Shown here one piece after another: positions 35,280 to 43,488 of a stretch of 64,000 nt of DNA (position 1 is its first letter; the number at the start of each line of letters is the position of its first letter). The translations under genes were made by a program, and so were the position numbers. The notes under the pieces are model-generated. The model saw only the letters and a program-made list of their open reading frames with translations. It was not told the origin of the DNA and did no database searches. This DNA comes from Clostridioides sp. (GTDB taxonomy: Bacteria; Bacillota; Clostridia; Peptostreptococcales; Peptostreptococcaceae): assembly GCA_031261505.1 (NCBI GenBank), contig JAISJN010000015.1:62001-126000 (forward strand), read 5' to 3'.

Positions 35280-36065
35280 ATGAAAATACTAGTATGTGTA
35301 AAGCAGGTTCCGGATACTGCGGAAATAAAGATAGATCCGGAAAAAAATACACTTATAAGAGCTGGTGTACCGAGTATTGTAAATCCATTTGACGCCTACG
35401 CATTAGAGATAGCGGTGCGCTTAAAAGAGCAAAATGGTGGAACGGTAACAGTGTTGTCTATGGGACCAGAACAGGCAAAAGAGGCAATAGTAGAATGCCT
35501 ATCTGTCGGTGCAGATGAGGGATATCTAGTCAGTGACCGTAAGTTCGGAGGATCAGACACCCTCGCAACAAGTTATATATTATCAAACGCAATCAAGAAA
35601 TTAGGCGAATTTGATGTGATACTTTGTGGCAAGCAAGCGATAGATGGGGATACTGGGCAGGTAGGACCGGAGATAGCAGAGCATTTAGGATATCCACAGG
35701 TTACATATGCCCTAGATGCTAAAATATCAGAAGGAAGATTACAGGTAAAGAGGGAACAGGAATCGGGTTATAAGATAGTTGAAGTGCAAACTCCCGTTGT
35801 CTTATCAGTAAGCAAGACGGCATTTGAGCAAAGGTTTGCCACAATAAAAAGTAAACTTGCAGCTCGTAGGAAGGTAATTCCTATGATTACTTCAGAGGAT
35901 ATAAATTTAGATTTTACAAGAGTGGGTTTAAAAGGTTCACCTACAAAGGTAAAAAAAACATTCACTCCGAAGAGGAGTAAAACTTGCATTCGCATTGAAG
36001 AACCAGATGAGAAATTAGCAGCTAACAAATTGCTGGAAGCATTGTCAGAAGCTAAAATTATGTAG
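35280..36065 (+). CDS. etfB: Electron transfer flavoprotein, beta subunit
   Basis: Beta subunit (261 aa) of the heterodimeric flavoprotein serving the preceding acyl-CoA dehydrogenase. KILVCVKQVPDTAEIKID is the family N-terminus and LCGKQAIDGDTGQVGPEIAEHLGYPQVTY the signature loop. The DGDTGQVGPE form is the one found in anaerobic, electron-bifurcating Etf proteins, which suggests coupling to ferredoxin reduction; this is an inference from subtype. It lies 16 bases after the dehydrogenase and 16 before etfA. Confidence 0.93.
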   Translation: MKILVCVKQVPDTAEIKIDPEKNTLIRAGVPSIVNPFDAYALEIAVRLKEQNGGTVTVLSMGPEQAKEAIVECLSVGADEGYLVSDRKFGGSDTLATSYILSNAIKKLGEFDVILCGKQAIDGDTGQVGPEIAEHLGYPQVTYALDAKISEGRLQVKREQESGYKIVEVQTPVVLSVSKTAFEQRFATIKSKLAARRKVIPMITSEDINLDFTRVGLKGSPTKVKKTFTPKRSKTCIRIEEPDEKLAANKLLEALSEAKIM

Positions 36066-36081
36066 AAAAGGGGTGGTTTAG

Positions 36082-37107
36082 GTGAGTCTTCAAACTTATA
36101 AAAATGTTTGGGTGTACATCGAATGTAAGGATGGAAAACCTAAAAATTCCGGTCTTGAGCTTTTGAATCCAGGAAGAGGATTAGTGCAGGGAAGTGAAGA
36201 GCGTCTGGTTGCGGTAGCAATCGGAGATGAGTTGACAGATATATCAAAAGTAGTAAGAGAGTACGGGGCTGATGAGGTGATCTTGGTCAGTCACGATAAT
36301 TATAAAGAATACGATACAGAAACATATACCTATGTAATGGAACATCTTGTAGAAAAATACAAACCGAGTGTTTTGCTAATAGGTGCTTCAAATCAGGGAA
36401 GGGATTTCGCTCCTAGACTGTCTTGTCGTTTAAAAACAGGGTTAACAGCTGATTGTACCGATTTAGGAATAGACGAGGAATCGGGAAATGTAGCGTGGAC
36501 TAGACCTGCTTTTGGCGGGAATTTAATGGCTACTATCTTATGCCCGGACACAAGGCCACAGATTGGAACTGTGCGTCCAGGAGTATTTAAGAAGGTTCCA
36601 GTTGGAGCAAGCAAGGATTTCAAAGTTATTAAGGAAGAAATAATAGCTCCAAAATCTTTGAAACGTACAAAAGTCATCAAGACGGTAGAAGAGTTGACAG
36701 ATCAAATGATGAGCTTAGAGGATGCTGAAATAATTGTATCAGGGGGACGAGGAGTAGGCGGACCAGAAGGATTTGGAGTGATAAAAGACTTAGCTGATGC
36801 AGTTGGAGGCGTGGTAGGTGCTTCTCGTGCGGCGGTTGATTCCGAATGGATTTCACAGATACACCAGGTTGGTCAGACTGGAAAGACAGTACAGCCAAAG
36901 GTATACATAGCTTGTGGAATTTCAGGAGCGATACAGCATGTGGCTGGTATGGGTTCATCCGACACGATTATAGCAATAAATAAAGACCCAGATGCATCTA
37001 TATTTGGATATGCAGACTACGGAATCGTAGGCGATTTGTTTAAGGTTCTGCCAGAACTTACTCAGGCAATTCAGAAGAAGAATAAAGCAGTAGAGGTGAC
37101 AGTATAA
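36082..37107 (+). CDS. etfA: Electron transfer flavoprotein, alpha subunit
   Basis: Alpha subunit (341 aa), FAD-binding partner of EtfB. The C-terminal FAD domain is clear: VSGGRGVGGPEGFGVIKDLADAVGGVVGASRAAVD, then QVGQTGKTVQPKVYIACGISGAIQHVAGM and AINKDPDASIFGYADYGIVGD. There is no N-terminal ferredoxin extension of the CarE type. GTG start at 36082, with AAGGGGTGG upstream. It belongs to the acyl-CoA dehydrogenase-etfBA block and is 38 bases before the FadH-like gene. Confidence 0.93.
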   Translation: MSLQTYKNVWVYIECKDGKPKNSGLELLNPGRGLVQGSEERLVAVAIGDELTDISKVVREYGADEVILVSHDNYKEYDTETYTYVMEHLVEKYKPSVLLIGASNQGRDFAPRLSCRLKTGLTADCTDLGIDEESGNVAWTRPAFGGNLMATILCPDTRPQIGTVRPGVFKKVPVGASKDFKVIKEEIIAPKSLKRTKVIKTVEELTDQMMSLEDAEIIVSGGRGVGGPEGFGVIKDLADAVGGVVGASRAAVDSEWISQIHQVGQTGKTVQPKVYIACGISGAIQHVAGMGSSDTIIAINKDPDASIFGYADYGIVGDLFKVLPELTQAIQKKNKAVEVTV

Positions 37108-37145
37108 CTTGAGAAAGCTACAGATGTAGAAAGGAGATGATAAAT

Positions 37146-39173
37146 ATGAAACTTGAAAGATTACTCTCTCCAGATAAGATCAAGGGTTTGGAATTAAAAA
37201 ACAGAGTAGTTATGGAAGCATTACACCATTTGTACACACCAGATGGGACTTGTACAGAGCGATTTAAAGAGTATTACTACAGACGCGCCTTAGGCGGTGT
37301 CGGACTAGTGATAGTAGGTGGATGCCGCTTCGATGACTATGGTGGATCTACTGCTATGATGAGTCTAAAGAGCGATGATATGATTCCTGGATACAAGGAG
37401 TTTACAGATGGCATGCATGAGCGTGGAGCAAAGGTAGCAGTTCAACTATACCACGCTGGAAGATACAGCAGAAAGAAAAATGTACCAGAAGGTAAGGAAG
37501 CACTAGCACCATCTGCAGTCTATGCTTCTTATACACATGAAACGCCGAAGGAAATGACGATTGATGAATTAAAGGAGATTATCTCAAATTGGGCGGATGG
37601 AGCTCTCAGAGCTAAAAAGGCAGGGTTTGATGCGGTTGAGATTGTTACAAGTGCAGGATACTTGATAGGTCAGTTCCTATCATCTGTAACAAACCTACGC
37701 ACGGATGAGTACGGCGGATCTTGGGAAAACAAAACACGTTTTCCCAAGGAAGTTGTAGCTGCAGTTAGAGAGGCTGTGGGCGAGGATTACCCAATACTTA
37801 TGAGGATTTCAGGAAATGATTTTATAAATGGTGGAAATACAAACACCGAAGCTATTTCATTTTGTAAATTGATGGAAGAAGCTGGTGTTGATGCCTTAAA
37901 CGTCACGGGAGGCTGGCATGAAACCCGTATTCCACAGTTGCCTGGAAATGTGCCAAGAGGAGGTTATACTTATCTGGCAAAGACGATTAAAGATGCTGTA
38001 TCAATTCCGATTATAGCGAGTAACAGAATTACAAAACCAGAGGATGCAGAAAATATCCTAGCCTTGGGAAGATGTGATTTCATAGGAATTGCACGTCCAT
38101 TGGTGGCGGATCCTGATTGGGTAAAAAAAGCAGAAGAAGGCAGAACTGACGAGATAAGAGGATGTGTAGCCTGCAATCAAGGATGTCTGGCAAAGACGTT
38201 TTTTGGAAAACCAGTAGAATGTCTTGTAAATGGCTATGCTGGAAGAGAGTACTTGTACAAAGATAGGGAAGAAACAAGTGTTAAGAAAGATATTTTAGTG
38301 ATAGGAGGAGGCCCAGCTGGATGTGAGTTTGCTATAAAAGCAGCTGAACTAGGGCATTCCGTTACATTGTGGGAGAGAGAAAAACAGCTTGGAGGACAAT
38401 TGCCAATTGTTGCGGTTCCACCGGGAAAACAGGAGTTTTCTAATTTCACAAAATACTTGGAAGTTATGTTAAGGAAGAACAAGGTAAAAATTGAATATAA
38501 CAAATCTGTAAGACCGCAGGATGTACCGATTGGAAAATTCGATGAAGTTATCATAGCTACAGGTACAACGCCAAAGACTATTTCTCTACCTATAGAAACG
38601 GATGAGATACCGGTATACACAGCAGCAGATGTACTAGGCGGTAAATACGCTGTAGGAAAAGATGTATTGATTGTAGGCGGTGGTTCTGTCGGATGCGAAA
38701 CAGCACAATACATAGTGCATCAGGGAGCAGCCGATGAGCAACAAGCTTTCTTCTTAATGACACATCAAGCAGAAAGTATGGAGCGTATCCATGAATTAAT
38801 GTTTAACTCAGATAGAAATGTTACGATTGTTGAAATAGAAAAAATCGGAGCAGGTTTTGAGCCAGGGACAGGGTGGCCTGTCATGGACGACTTAAAACGC
38901 ATGGGGGTTGGGTTATTGAGTAAGTCAAAACTATTATCTGTAGGCAAGGAAGGGGCAAACATCTCGATTACAGACAAGAAGGACGGGTCGGTGAAAACCG
39001 CACAGATCCCTTGTGATACAGTGATTTTAGCTGTTGGATCAATTCCAAATAACGAGTTGTACGAGGCATTAAAAGATACTCTGCCAAACGTACATATCAT
39101 TGGAGACGCAAGGAATGTAGGTAAGGTCATCGATGCAATTAGAGAAGCGGATACACTTGCAGTTGAGATTTAA
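37146..39173 (+). CDS. 2,4-dienoyl-CoA reductase-like Fe-S flavoenzyme (FadH/BaiH family)
   Basis: A 675-aa old-yellow-enzyme/Fe-S/pyridine-nucleotide flavoprotein. The N-terminal TIM barrel binds FMN; the proton-donor pair of E. coli FadH is kept as Tyr172 (GYLIGQFLS) and His258 (GGWHETRIP). The 4Fe-4S cysteines are Cys340, 343, 347 and 359 (RGCVACNQGC...VEC). FAD-binding GGGPAG is at 387-392, and a second NAD(P) Rossmann GGGSVGCE at about 512. ATG 37146 has AAGGAGATGA upstream. Expected role: NAD(P)H-dependent reduction of a dienoyl- or enoyl-CoA; bile-acid BaiCD/BaiH enzymes have the same architecture. Confidence 0.88.
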   Translation: MKLERLLSPDKIKGLELKNRVVMEALHHLYTPDGTCTERFKEYYYRRALGGVGLVIVGGCRFDDYGGSTAMMSLKSDDMIPGYKEFTDGMHERGAKVAVQLYHAGRYSRKKNVPEGKEALAPSAVYASYTHETPKEMTIDELKEIISNWADGALRAKKAGFDAVEIVTSAGYLIGQFLSSVTNLRTDEYGGSWENKTRFPKEVVAAVREAVGEDYPILMRISGNDFINGGNTNTEAISFCKLMEEAGVDALNVTGGWHETRIPQLPGNVPRGGYTYLAKTIKDAVSIPIIASNRITKPEDAENILALGRCDFIGIARPLVADPDWVKKAEEGRTDEIRGCVACNQGCLAKTFFGKPVECLVNGYAGREYLYKDREETSVKKDILVIGGGPAGCEFAIKAAELGHSVTLWEREKQLGGQLPIVAVPPGKQEFSNFTKYLEVMLRKNKVKIEYNKSVRPQDVPIGKFDEVIIATGTTPKTISLPIETDEIPVYTAADVLGGKYAVGKDVLIVGGGSVGCETAQYIVHQGAADEQQAFFLMTHQAESMERIHELMFNSDRNVTIVEIEKIGAGFEPGTGWPVMDDLKRMGVGLLSKSKLLSVGKEGANISITDKKDGSVKTAQIPCDTVILAVGSIPNNELYEALKDTLPNVHIIGDARNVGKVIDAIREADTLAVEI

Positions 39174-39182
39174 CTATATTAT

Positions 39183-39240
39183 AACTTGGGATAACTTTAC
39201 AGCACAAGCACTTTGCAGCACAAGCAATGACCATTAAAAT
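39183..39240 (+). repeat. Partial copy of the dispersed repeat (tail module) inside the cluster
   Basis: AACTTGGGATAAC then TTTACAGCACAAGCACTTTG, CAGCACAAGCAATGACCATT; this closely matches the tail of copy B (10345-10400) but lacks the hairpin. It lies between the FadH-like and CoA-transferase genes. Confidence 0.65.
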
Positions 39241-39259
39241 TATGAGGGGAGAAAGGAAA

Positions 39260-40501
39260 ATGAAAAAACCATTAGAGGGAATCAGAGTAGTAGAAATGGG
39301 TACTTATGTAGCAGTTCCAAAGGCAGCTAGAATGTTGGCAGACTGGGGGGCAGAAGTAATTAAAGTAGAAGCCCCATCAGGAGATTCGTGGAGAGTAGTC
39401 GGACTTTCGTACAATATGCCTTGCGAAGAAGATAACTGTGGATTTTTCCAGGCGCCAAACGCAGGAAAGAAGGGTATCTGCCTAAATCTAAAATCAGAAA
39501 AAGGTAAGAAGATATTTGATGAGCTATTGTCTACAGCGGATATATTTATGACTAATACACGTCCTCGCCCACTGTCTAAACTAGGGATCGACTACGAAAC
39601 ATTGAAAGAAAAATATCCAAGATTGATATATGGATATTTCACAGCATATGGAGAAAAAGGACCAGATGTAGATAAACCAGGTTTCGACCTTGCAGCATTC
39701 TGGGCAAAGAGTGGTGCCTTGGTTCAAATGACACCAGCGGAAATAAGTCCTCCAAAACCAGGTCCAGGATTTGGTGATAGTGCAGTTGCATCTTCATTTG
39801 TAGCAGGGATGTTAGCAGCCCTTATAAACAGAGAAAAGACAGGATTAGGGGATAAGGTTGAAGTTTCATTATACAGCAGTGGATTATTCTACAACAGTGA
39901 AACCGTACTTATGGGTCAACCTCAATTTGAGAATCCATATCCTAAGAAACGCAATGAATCACCTAGCCCTACAACACCACTTTATCAATCAAAAGACGGG
40001 GATTGGTTTTTGGTTTCTCAGCCAAAATGGGACTCGGGATACAAGACATTATTATCAGCACTTAAGATGGATGAATATATAGATGATCCAAGATTCTATC
40101 CACTTACAAATGCTAGAAAACACATGGGCGAAGTTATCGACTTAATAACAGAAGCTTTTTCAAAATTAAGTTCAGAAGAACTTCTTAAGAATCTACAAGA
40201 AATAGACATAGTCCATGCAAAACTTACGAATCCAAGAGAATTATACTCTGATCCTCAAGGATGGGAAAACAAGTATCTGGAAGAAGTTACACTTCGCAGC
40301 GGCAAGAAGATTGTAACACCTACTAATCCAGTTCAATTCCAGAATATAGAGCAGACACCTGCAAGGTTAGCTCCTCTACTTGGAGAAGATACTGATTCAG
40401 TACTTGAATCTCTAGGTTATTCAAAAGAAGAGATAGAAACAATGGCTGCAGAAAAGGTAATTGTACATCGCTCTCCAAAAGTTGAGGAAGCACTTGTATA
40501 G
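39260..40501 (+). CDS. Class III CoA-transferase (CaiB/BaiF/FldA/HadA type)
   Basis: Transfers CoA between an acyl-CoA and a free carboxylic acid (413 aa). The catalytic Asp is Asp143 in DKPGFDLAAFWAKSGAL. GTYVAVPKAARMLADWGAEVIKVE is the family N-terminus; TGLGDKVEVSLYSSGLF and NETP/NESPSP-like segments follow. The PGFD-x4-F context resembles FldA/HadA enzymes of amino-acid-fermenting clostridia that move CoA between cinnamoyl/isocaprenoyl-type and hydroxy acids. No acyl-CoA ligase is present in the cluster, so this enzyme is the likely activator of the substrate. ATG 39260 has GGGGAGAAAGG upstream. Confidence 0.87.
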   Translation: MKKPLEGIRVVEMGTYVAVPKAARMLADWGAEVIKVEAPSGDSWRVVGLSYNMPCEEDNCGFFQAPNAGKKGICLNLKSEKGKKIFDELLSTADIFMTNTRPRPLSKLGIDYETLKEKYPRLIYGYFTAYGEKGPDVDKPGFDLAAFWAKSGALVQMTPAEISPPKPGPGFGDSAVASSFVAGMLAALINREKTGLGDKVEVSLYSSGLFYNSETVLMGQPQFENPYPKKRNESPSPTTPLYQSKDGDWFLVSQPKWDSGYKTLLSALKMDEYIDDPRFYPLTNARKHMGEVIDLITEAFSKLSSEELLKNLQEIDIVHAKLTNPRELYSDPQGWENKYLEEVTLRSGKKIVTPTNPVQFQNIEQTPARLAPLLGEDTDSVLESLGYSKEEIETMAAEKVIVHRSPKVEEALV

Positions 40502-40645
40502 TAAGTGAAGCGTTAGAATGTCAAAAATAAGGAAGAATTGAGAGCTTTCCGTGAGTCATATGGTCTTACAGAAGGCTTTCAATTTTATATTGATAGTAAT
40601 ACAGGCGGCGTACACGCAAAAAAATTTAAAAATGGGGGTGTAAAT

Positions 40646-41401
40646 ATGGTAAAAGAACTCGATTTAAAGGGTAAGGTAGTGTTGGTGACAGGTGCAAAAC
40701 AAGGTATAGGCAGATGTATAGCAAACCGTTTTGCAGAATGTGGAGCAGATATCGCGGTAATGGACCTATCGTTATCCGAAGACGAAGATGTCTGTAAAGA
40801 AATAAAAGCACATGGCGTGGAATTATTGGCTTTATCTGGTGACGTATATAATGAACAGAGTGTGGAAGAGATTTTTGCAAAGATAAAGGATAAATTCGGA
40901 CGTTGTGATATTTTAGCGAACAATGCAGGTATCACAAAGGACGGAATGAGCAAGAAAATGACTGTTCAGCAATTCAGCGATGTCATAAATGTAAACTTAG
41001 TAGGAAGCTTTATTTGTTCTCAAAAAGCGATGGCGCTAATGAGAGAGGTCGGCGAATGTGGAAGTATCATCAATTTTTCTTCTGTGGTAGGCCATATGGG
41101 TAACATAGGTCAGGCAAACTACTCTGCGTCTAAGGCAGGGCTCTTGGGGCTCACAAAGACATTTGCAAAAGAGGGTGCAAGGGATAAAATACGCTGTAAT
41201 GCCGTTGCTCCAGGATTTATAGAAACACCGATGACAGATGTAATTCCAGAAAAATTAAAACAAGCGAATATAGATAGAATACCTTTAAAAAGAATTGGAT
41301 ATCCTTTAGATGTTGCCAATGCAGTATTGTTTTTAGGTACTGACCTTTCATCATTTATCACAGGACAGTGCATAAATATCAACGGCGGATCTTATATGTA
41401 A
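40646..41401 (+). CDS. Short-chain dehydrogenase/reductase (FabG/BaiA-like)
   Basis: NAD(P)-dependent alcohol/ketone oxidoreductase (251 aa). Cofactor motif TGAKQGIG at 15-22, NNAG at 92-95, catalytic Ser145/146, Tyr159 and Lys163 (NFSSVVGHMGNIGQANYSASK), and the C-terminal FLGTDLSSFITGQCININGG. ATG 40646 has GGGGGTG just upstream. It follows the CoA-transferase, as BaiA-type enzymes do in bile-acid operons, but it could equally be a 3-ketoacyl-CoA reductase. The 36 codons upstream are also open in this frame and look protein-like (see findings). Confidence 0.87.
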   Translation: MVKELDLKGKVVLVTGAKQGIGRCIANRFAECGADIAVMDLSLSEDEDVCKEIKAHGVELLALSGDVYNEQSVEEIFAKIKDKFGRCDILANNAGITKDGMSKKMTVQQFSDVINVNLVGSFICSQKAMALMREVGECGSIINFSSVVGHMGNIGQANYSASKAGLLGLTKTFAKEGARDKIRCNAVAPGFIETPMTDVIPEKLKQANIDRIPLKRIGYPLDVANAVLFLGTDLSSFITGQCININGGSYM

Positions 41402-41502
41402 GAAGATTTTACACCGTGCGATGACAATTAAAACGATCTACTGTTTATGCTATTTATGCATAAAAATAAGGCATATATGCAGAATTTTATAAAAACAATC
41501 TC

Positions 41503-41531
41503 TTGAATATTTGTAAATTTCCATGTATAAT
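41503..41531 (+). promoter_or_regulatory. Promoter of the cluster's MarR gene
   Basis: -35 TTGAAT (41503-41508), 17-base spacer, -10 TATAAT (41526-41531), about 110 bases before the MarR start. The regulator can thus be transcribed independently of the cluster. Confidence 0.7.
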
Positions 41532-41645
41532 GTTAATAGATTTATATTGGCAAGATTTGACGCAACAGGAAAGGGTGGGCAAGGTGGATAAGAAAATTTG
41601 TAAATATAACAAACAAATACAATACCACTGTTGCTCTGGTGGAAA

Positions 41646-42083
41646 ATGATAGATTATAATGAATGTTTTAACTTTATTTTTTCGCGTGCACAAAAAACCG
41701 TATTACAAGTATTTAGAGAAGAGTTGAAGGACTTAGATATTACACCGGTTCAATATGGAGTCTTGGGGTATTTAACTCAAGCGGATGGAGCAACAGCAAA
41801 AGAACTAGGAGATCAGTTTGGACTTGAAGCATCGACGGTCACTGGTATTTTGGATCGACTTGAAAAGAAATCTTTAGTAGAGCGACGTCAGGATGAACAG
41901 GATAGACGAGCACATAAGATTGTTGTTACAGAAGAAGGCTGGACATTGAGCGAGGAGATGTTTAAATCTGCAGTACGTGCGAATAATAGGGTAAAGGAAA
42001 TCGTTGGTAAGGAAAATGTTAAATATCTAATTGAACTATTAACTAAAATTGTAGACTCAACGGATGAACAAGCGAATTCTTAA
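41646..42083 (+). CDS. MarR-family regulator at the end of the catabolic cluster
   Basis: A 145-aa winged-helix regulator. The DNA-binding part AKELGDQFGLEASTVTGILDRLEKKSLVERRQDEQDRRAHKIVVTEEG is a textbook MarR core with the DRR wing. It has its own promoter but points the same way as the cluster. MarR proteins next to CoA-ester pathways often sense the aromatic acid or its CoA thioester. A palindrome at 28581-28598 in the cluster promoter is a plausible operator. ATG 41646 has GGTGG at a short distance; TTG 41631 in frame is less likely. Confidence 0.85.
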   Translation: MIDYNECFNFIFSRAQKTVLQVFREELKDLDITPVQYGVLGYLTQADGATAKELGDQFGLEASTVTGILDRLEKKSLVERRQDEQDRRAHKIVVTEEGWTLSEEMFKSAVRANNRVKEIVGKENVKYLIELLTKIVDSTDEQANS

Positions 42084-42167
42084 AAAACTACCCAATAAAA
42101 CGCGATGCGTTTTGCAATCCTTGATTATTTCATATAAGTGGGTAATCGCAATGAATATTTTAAAAAG

Positions 42168-42212
42168 AGCGTAGTACTGTATAATTTAATATACGGGCAC
42201 TACGCTTTAAAT
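42168..42212 (+). terminator. Hairpin terminator after the MarR gene
   Basis: AGCGTAGT (42168-42175) pairs with ACTACGCT (42199-42206), then TTAAATTTT. An additional small palindrome AAAACGC-GAT-GCGTTTT lies at 42097-42113. Between here and the convergent nitrilase, GAGTAAAGCTTTCTGTA-like units are repeated three times (42216-42264). Confidence 0.65.
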
Positions 42213-42306
42213 TTTGAGTAAAGCTTTCTGTAGAGTAAGGCTTTTTAGAGTAGAGTTTTCTACATGGTAAATTTCTAATCCATGCAATCTTAAATTAATT
42301 TCACAA

Positions 42307-43116
42307 CTAGTATATGTCAGTACGTCTATGAGCTAGGAGGGGGAGTTGTTCCCTTATAGAACCAATCTTATCCCTATCTATCTCAGCGTATATTATGCAT
42401 TCGCTCGCGTCTGCCTCTGCTATTATTTCACCCCAAGGATCAGATACCCTAGAGTTGCCATAGGCAACGTAAGAAGCGTCATCGCAGCGAGCAGGAGCTG
42501 CACCTATGAAGTACAATTGATTGTCAAGAGCCCTCATTCGAACAGATAGCTCCCAATGTGCGGGTCCAGTGGTCATATTAAAGGCGGCTGGCAAGATAAT
42601 CACCTCAGCTCCTTCAAGTGCCATCATCCTAGATAGTTCTGGGAATCTAATATCATAGCAGACAGCTATGCCTATTTTACCCAAATCCGTGTCCACAACA
42701 GTGACCTCATCGCCTGCTGTAAGGGTATCGGATTCCTTAAAATAAACCCCTCCATCGACGTCTATATCAAATAGATGCATTTTTCTATGCCTTCCTACTA
42801 GAGTGCCGTCTTTGCCAAATACATAGCAGGTATTGTAAACTTTGCCATCCTCGATCTCTGGTATACTTCCAGCAACCAGATAAATTCCGTGTTTCTTAGC
42901 GAGGACAGACATTTCAATAGAAGTATCACCAGGATATTCCTCGGCGAATTTAGGAAAGTATTCATTTTGGTAAGGGCAGTTGAACATCTCTGGCAACACG
43001 ACGATTTGTGGATCGCCCTTCATGGCAGATTCAATCATTTCTTTTGCGTGGTCGATATTTTTTCGCTTATCATTACCTGTCTTCATCTGACAGATAGCTA
43101 TCTTGTACGTGTTCAA
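42307..43116 (-). CDS. Carbon-nitrogen hydrolase, probable omega-amidase (Nit2-like)
   Basis: Nitrilase-superfamily amidase (269 aa). The catalytic triad is Glu43 (VLPEMFNCPY), Lys112 (RHRKMHLFDIDV) and Cys153 (GIAVCYDIRFPE). These positions coincide with those of mammalian Nit2 omega-amidase, which hydrolyses alpha-ketoglutaramate and alpha-ketosuccinamate. TTG 43116 is preferred because GAGGAGTG lies about 7 bases upstream; the in-frame GTG at 43125 overlaps that site. Monocistronic. Confidence 0.87.
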   Translation of the reverse strand: MNTYKIAICQMKTGNDKRKNIDHAKEMIESAMKGDPQIVVLPEMFNCPYQNEYFPKFAEEYPGDTSIEMSVLAKKHGIYLVAGSIPEIEDGKVYNTCYVFGKDGTLVGRHRKMHLFDIDVDGGVYFKESDTLTAGDEVTVVDTDLGKIGIAVCYDIRFPELSRMMALEGAEVIILPAAFNMTTGPAHWELSVRMRALDNQLYFIGAAPARCDDASYVAYGNSRVSDPWGEIIAEADASECIIYAEIDRDKIGSIREQLPLLAHRRTDIY

Positions 43117-43285
43117 AAAAATCACTCCTCACATTCTATTTTAATTTAAAAATTTCTGAGTATACTTATTGCTTGCAACTTAGTTCTACCAAAAAATGGT
43201 TTAATCGCACGACCGTCATTAAAGATTTAGAGCGATTGCATTTTGATTTAGGTAAGAAAATTTTGATAACATAATTATATCATAT

Positions 43286-43382
43286 AACTTGAGATAAATG
43301 TCCTCGGTCTATTACTGGCATTTGTCTCATTTCATTGTGGGTTGAAATCCCACAGCAGAAAGCGCTAAATAACCATTTTAAA
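43286..43382 (+). repeat. Dispersed structured intergenic repeat, copy D
   Basis: AACTTGAGATAAATG ... CATTTGTCTCATTTCA forms an outer stem (GAGAtAAATG with CATTTgTCTC); then TGTGGG-TTGAAAT-CCCACA; ends TAAATAACCATTTTAA. Located upstream of the DUF4163/DUF3298 gene. Confidence 0.8.
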
Positions 43383-43488
43383 AATTCATTCTCTAAAAAT
43401 TGGATATACAAAAAGTCTGATTGCGAGGATAAAATTCTCTGAAAATCTAAAACTATAAGTATAATATATTTTTTGGAGGTGATAGAGT

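Noticed and set aside
28655-37148. A complete bile-acid 7-dehydroxylation (bai) operon
   Set aside because: FadH/BaiH-like, BaiF-like and BaiA-like genes are present, but no BaiB ligase, BaiE dehydratase or BaiG transporter, and the thiolase, crotonases and Etf genes do not belong to bai.
39260-40501. A classical fld/had Stickland operon around the CoA-transferase
   Set aside because: The 2-hydroxyacyl-CoA dehydratase subunits and its activator, both with distinctive Cys motifs, are absent from the window.
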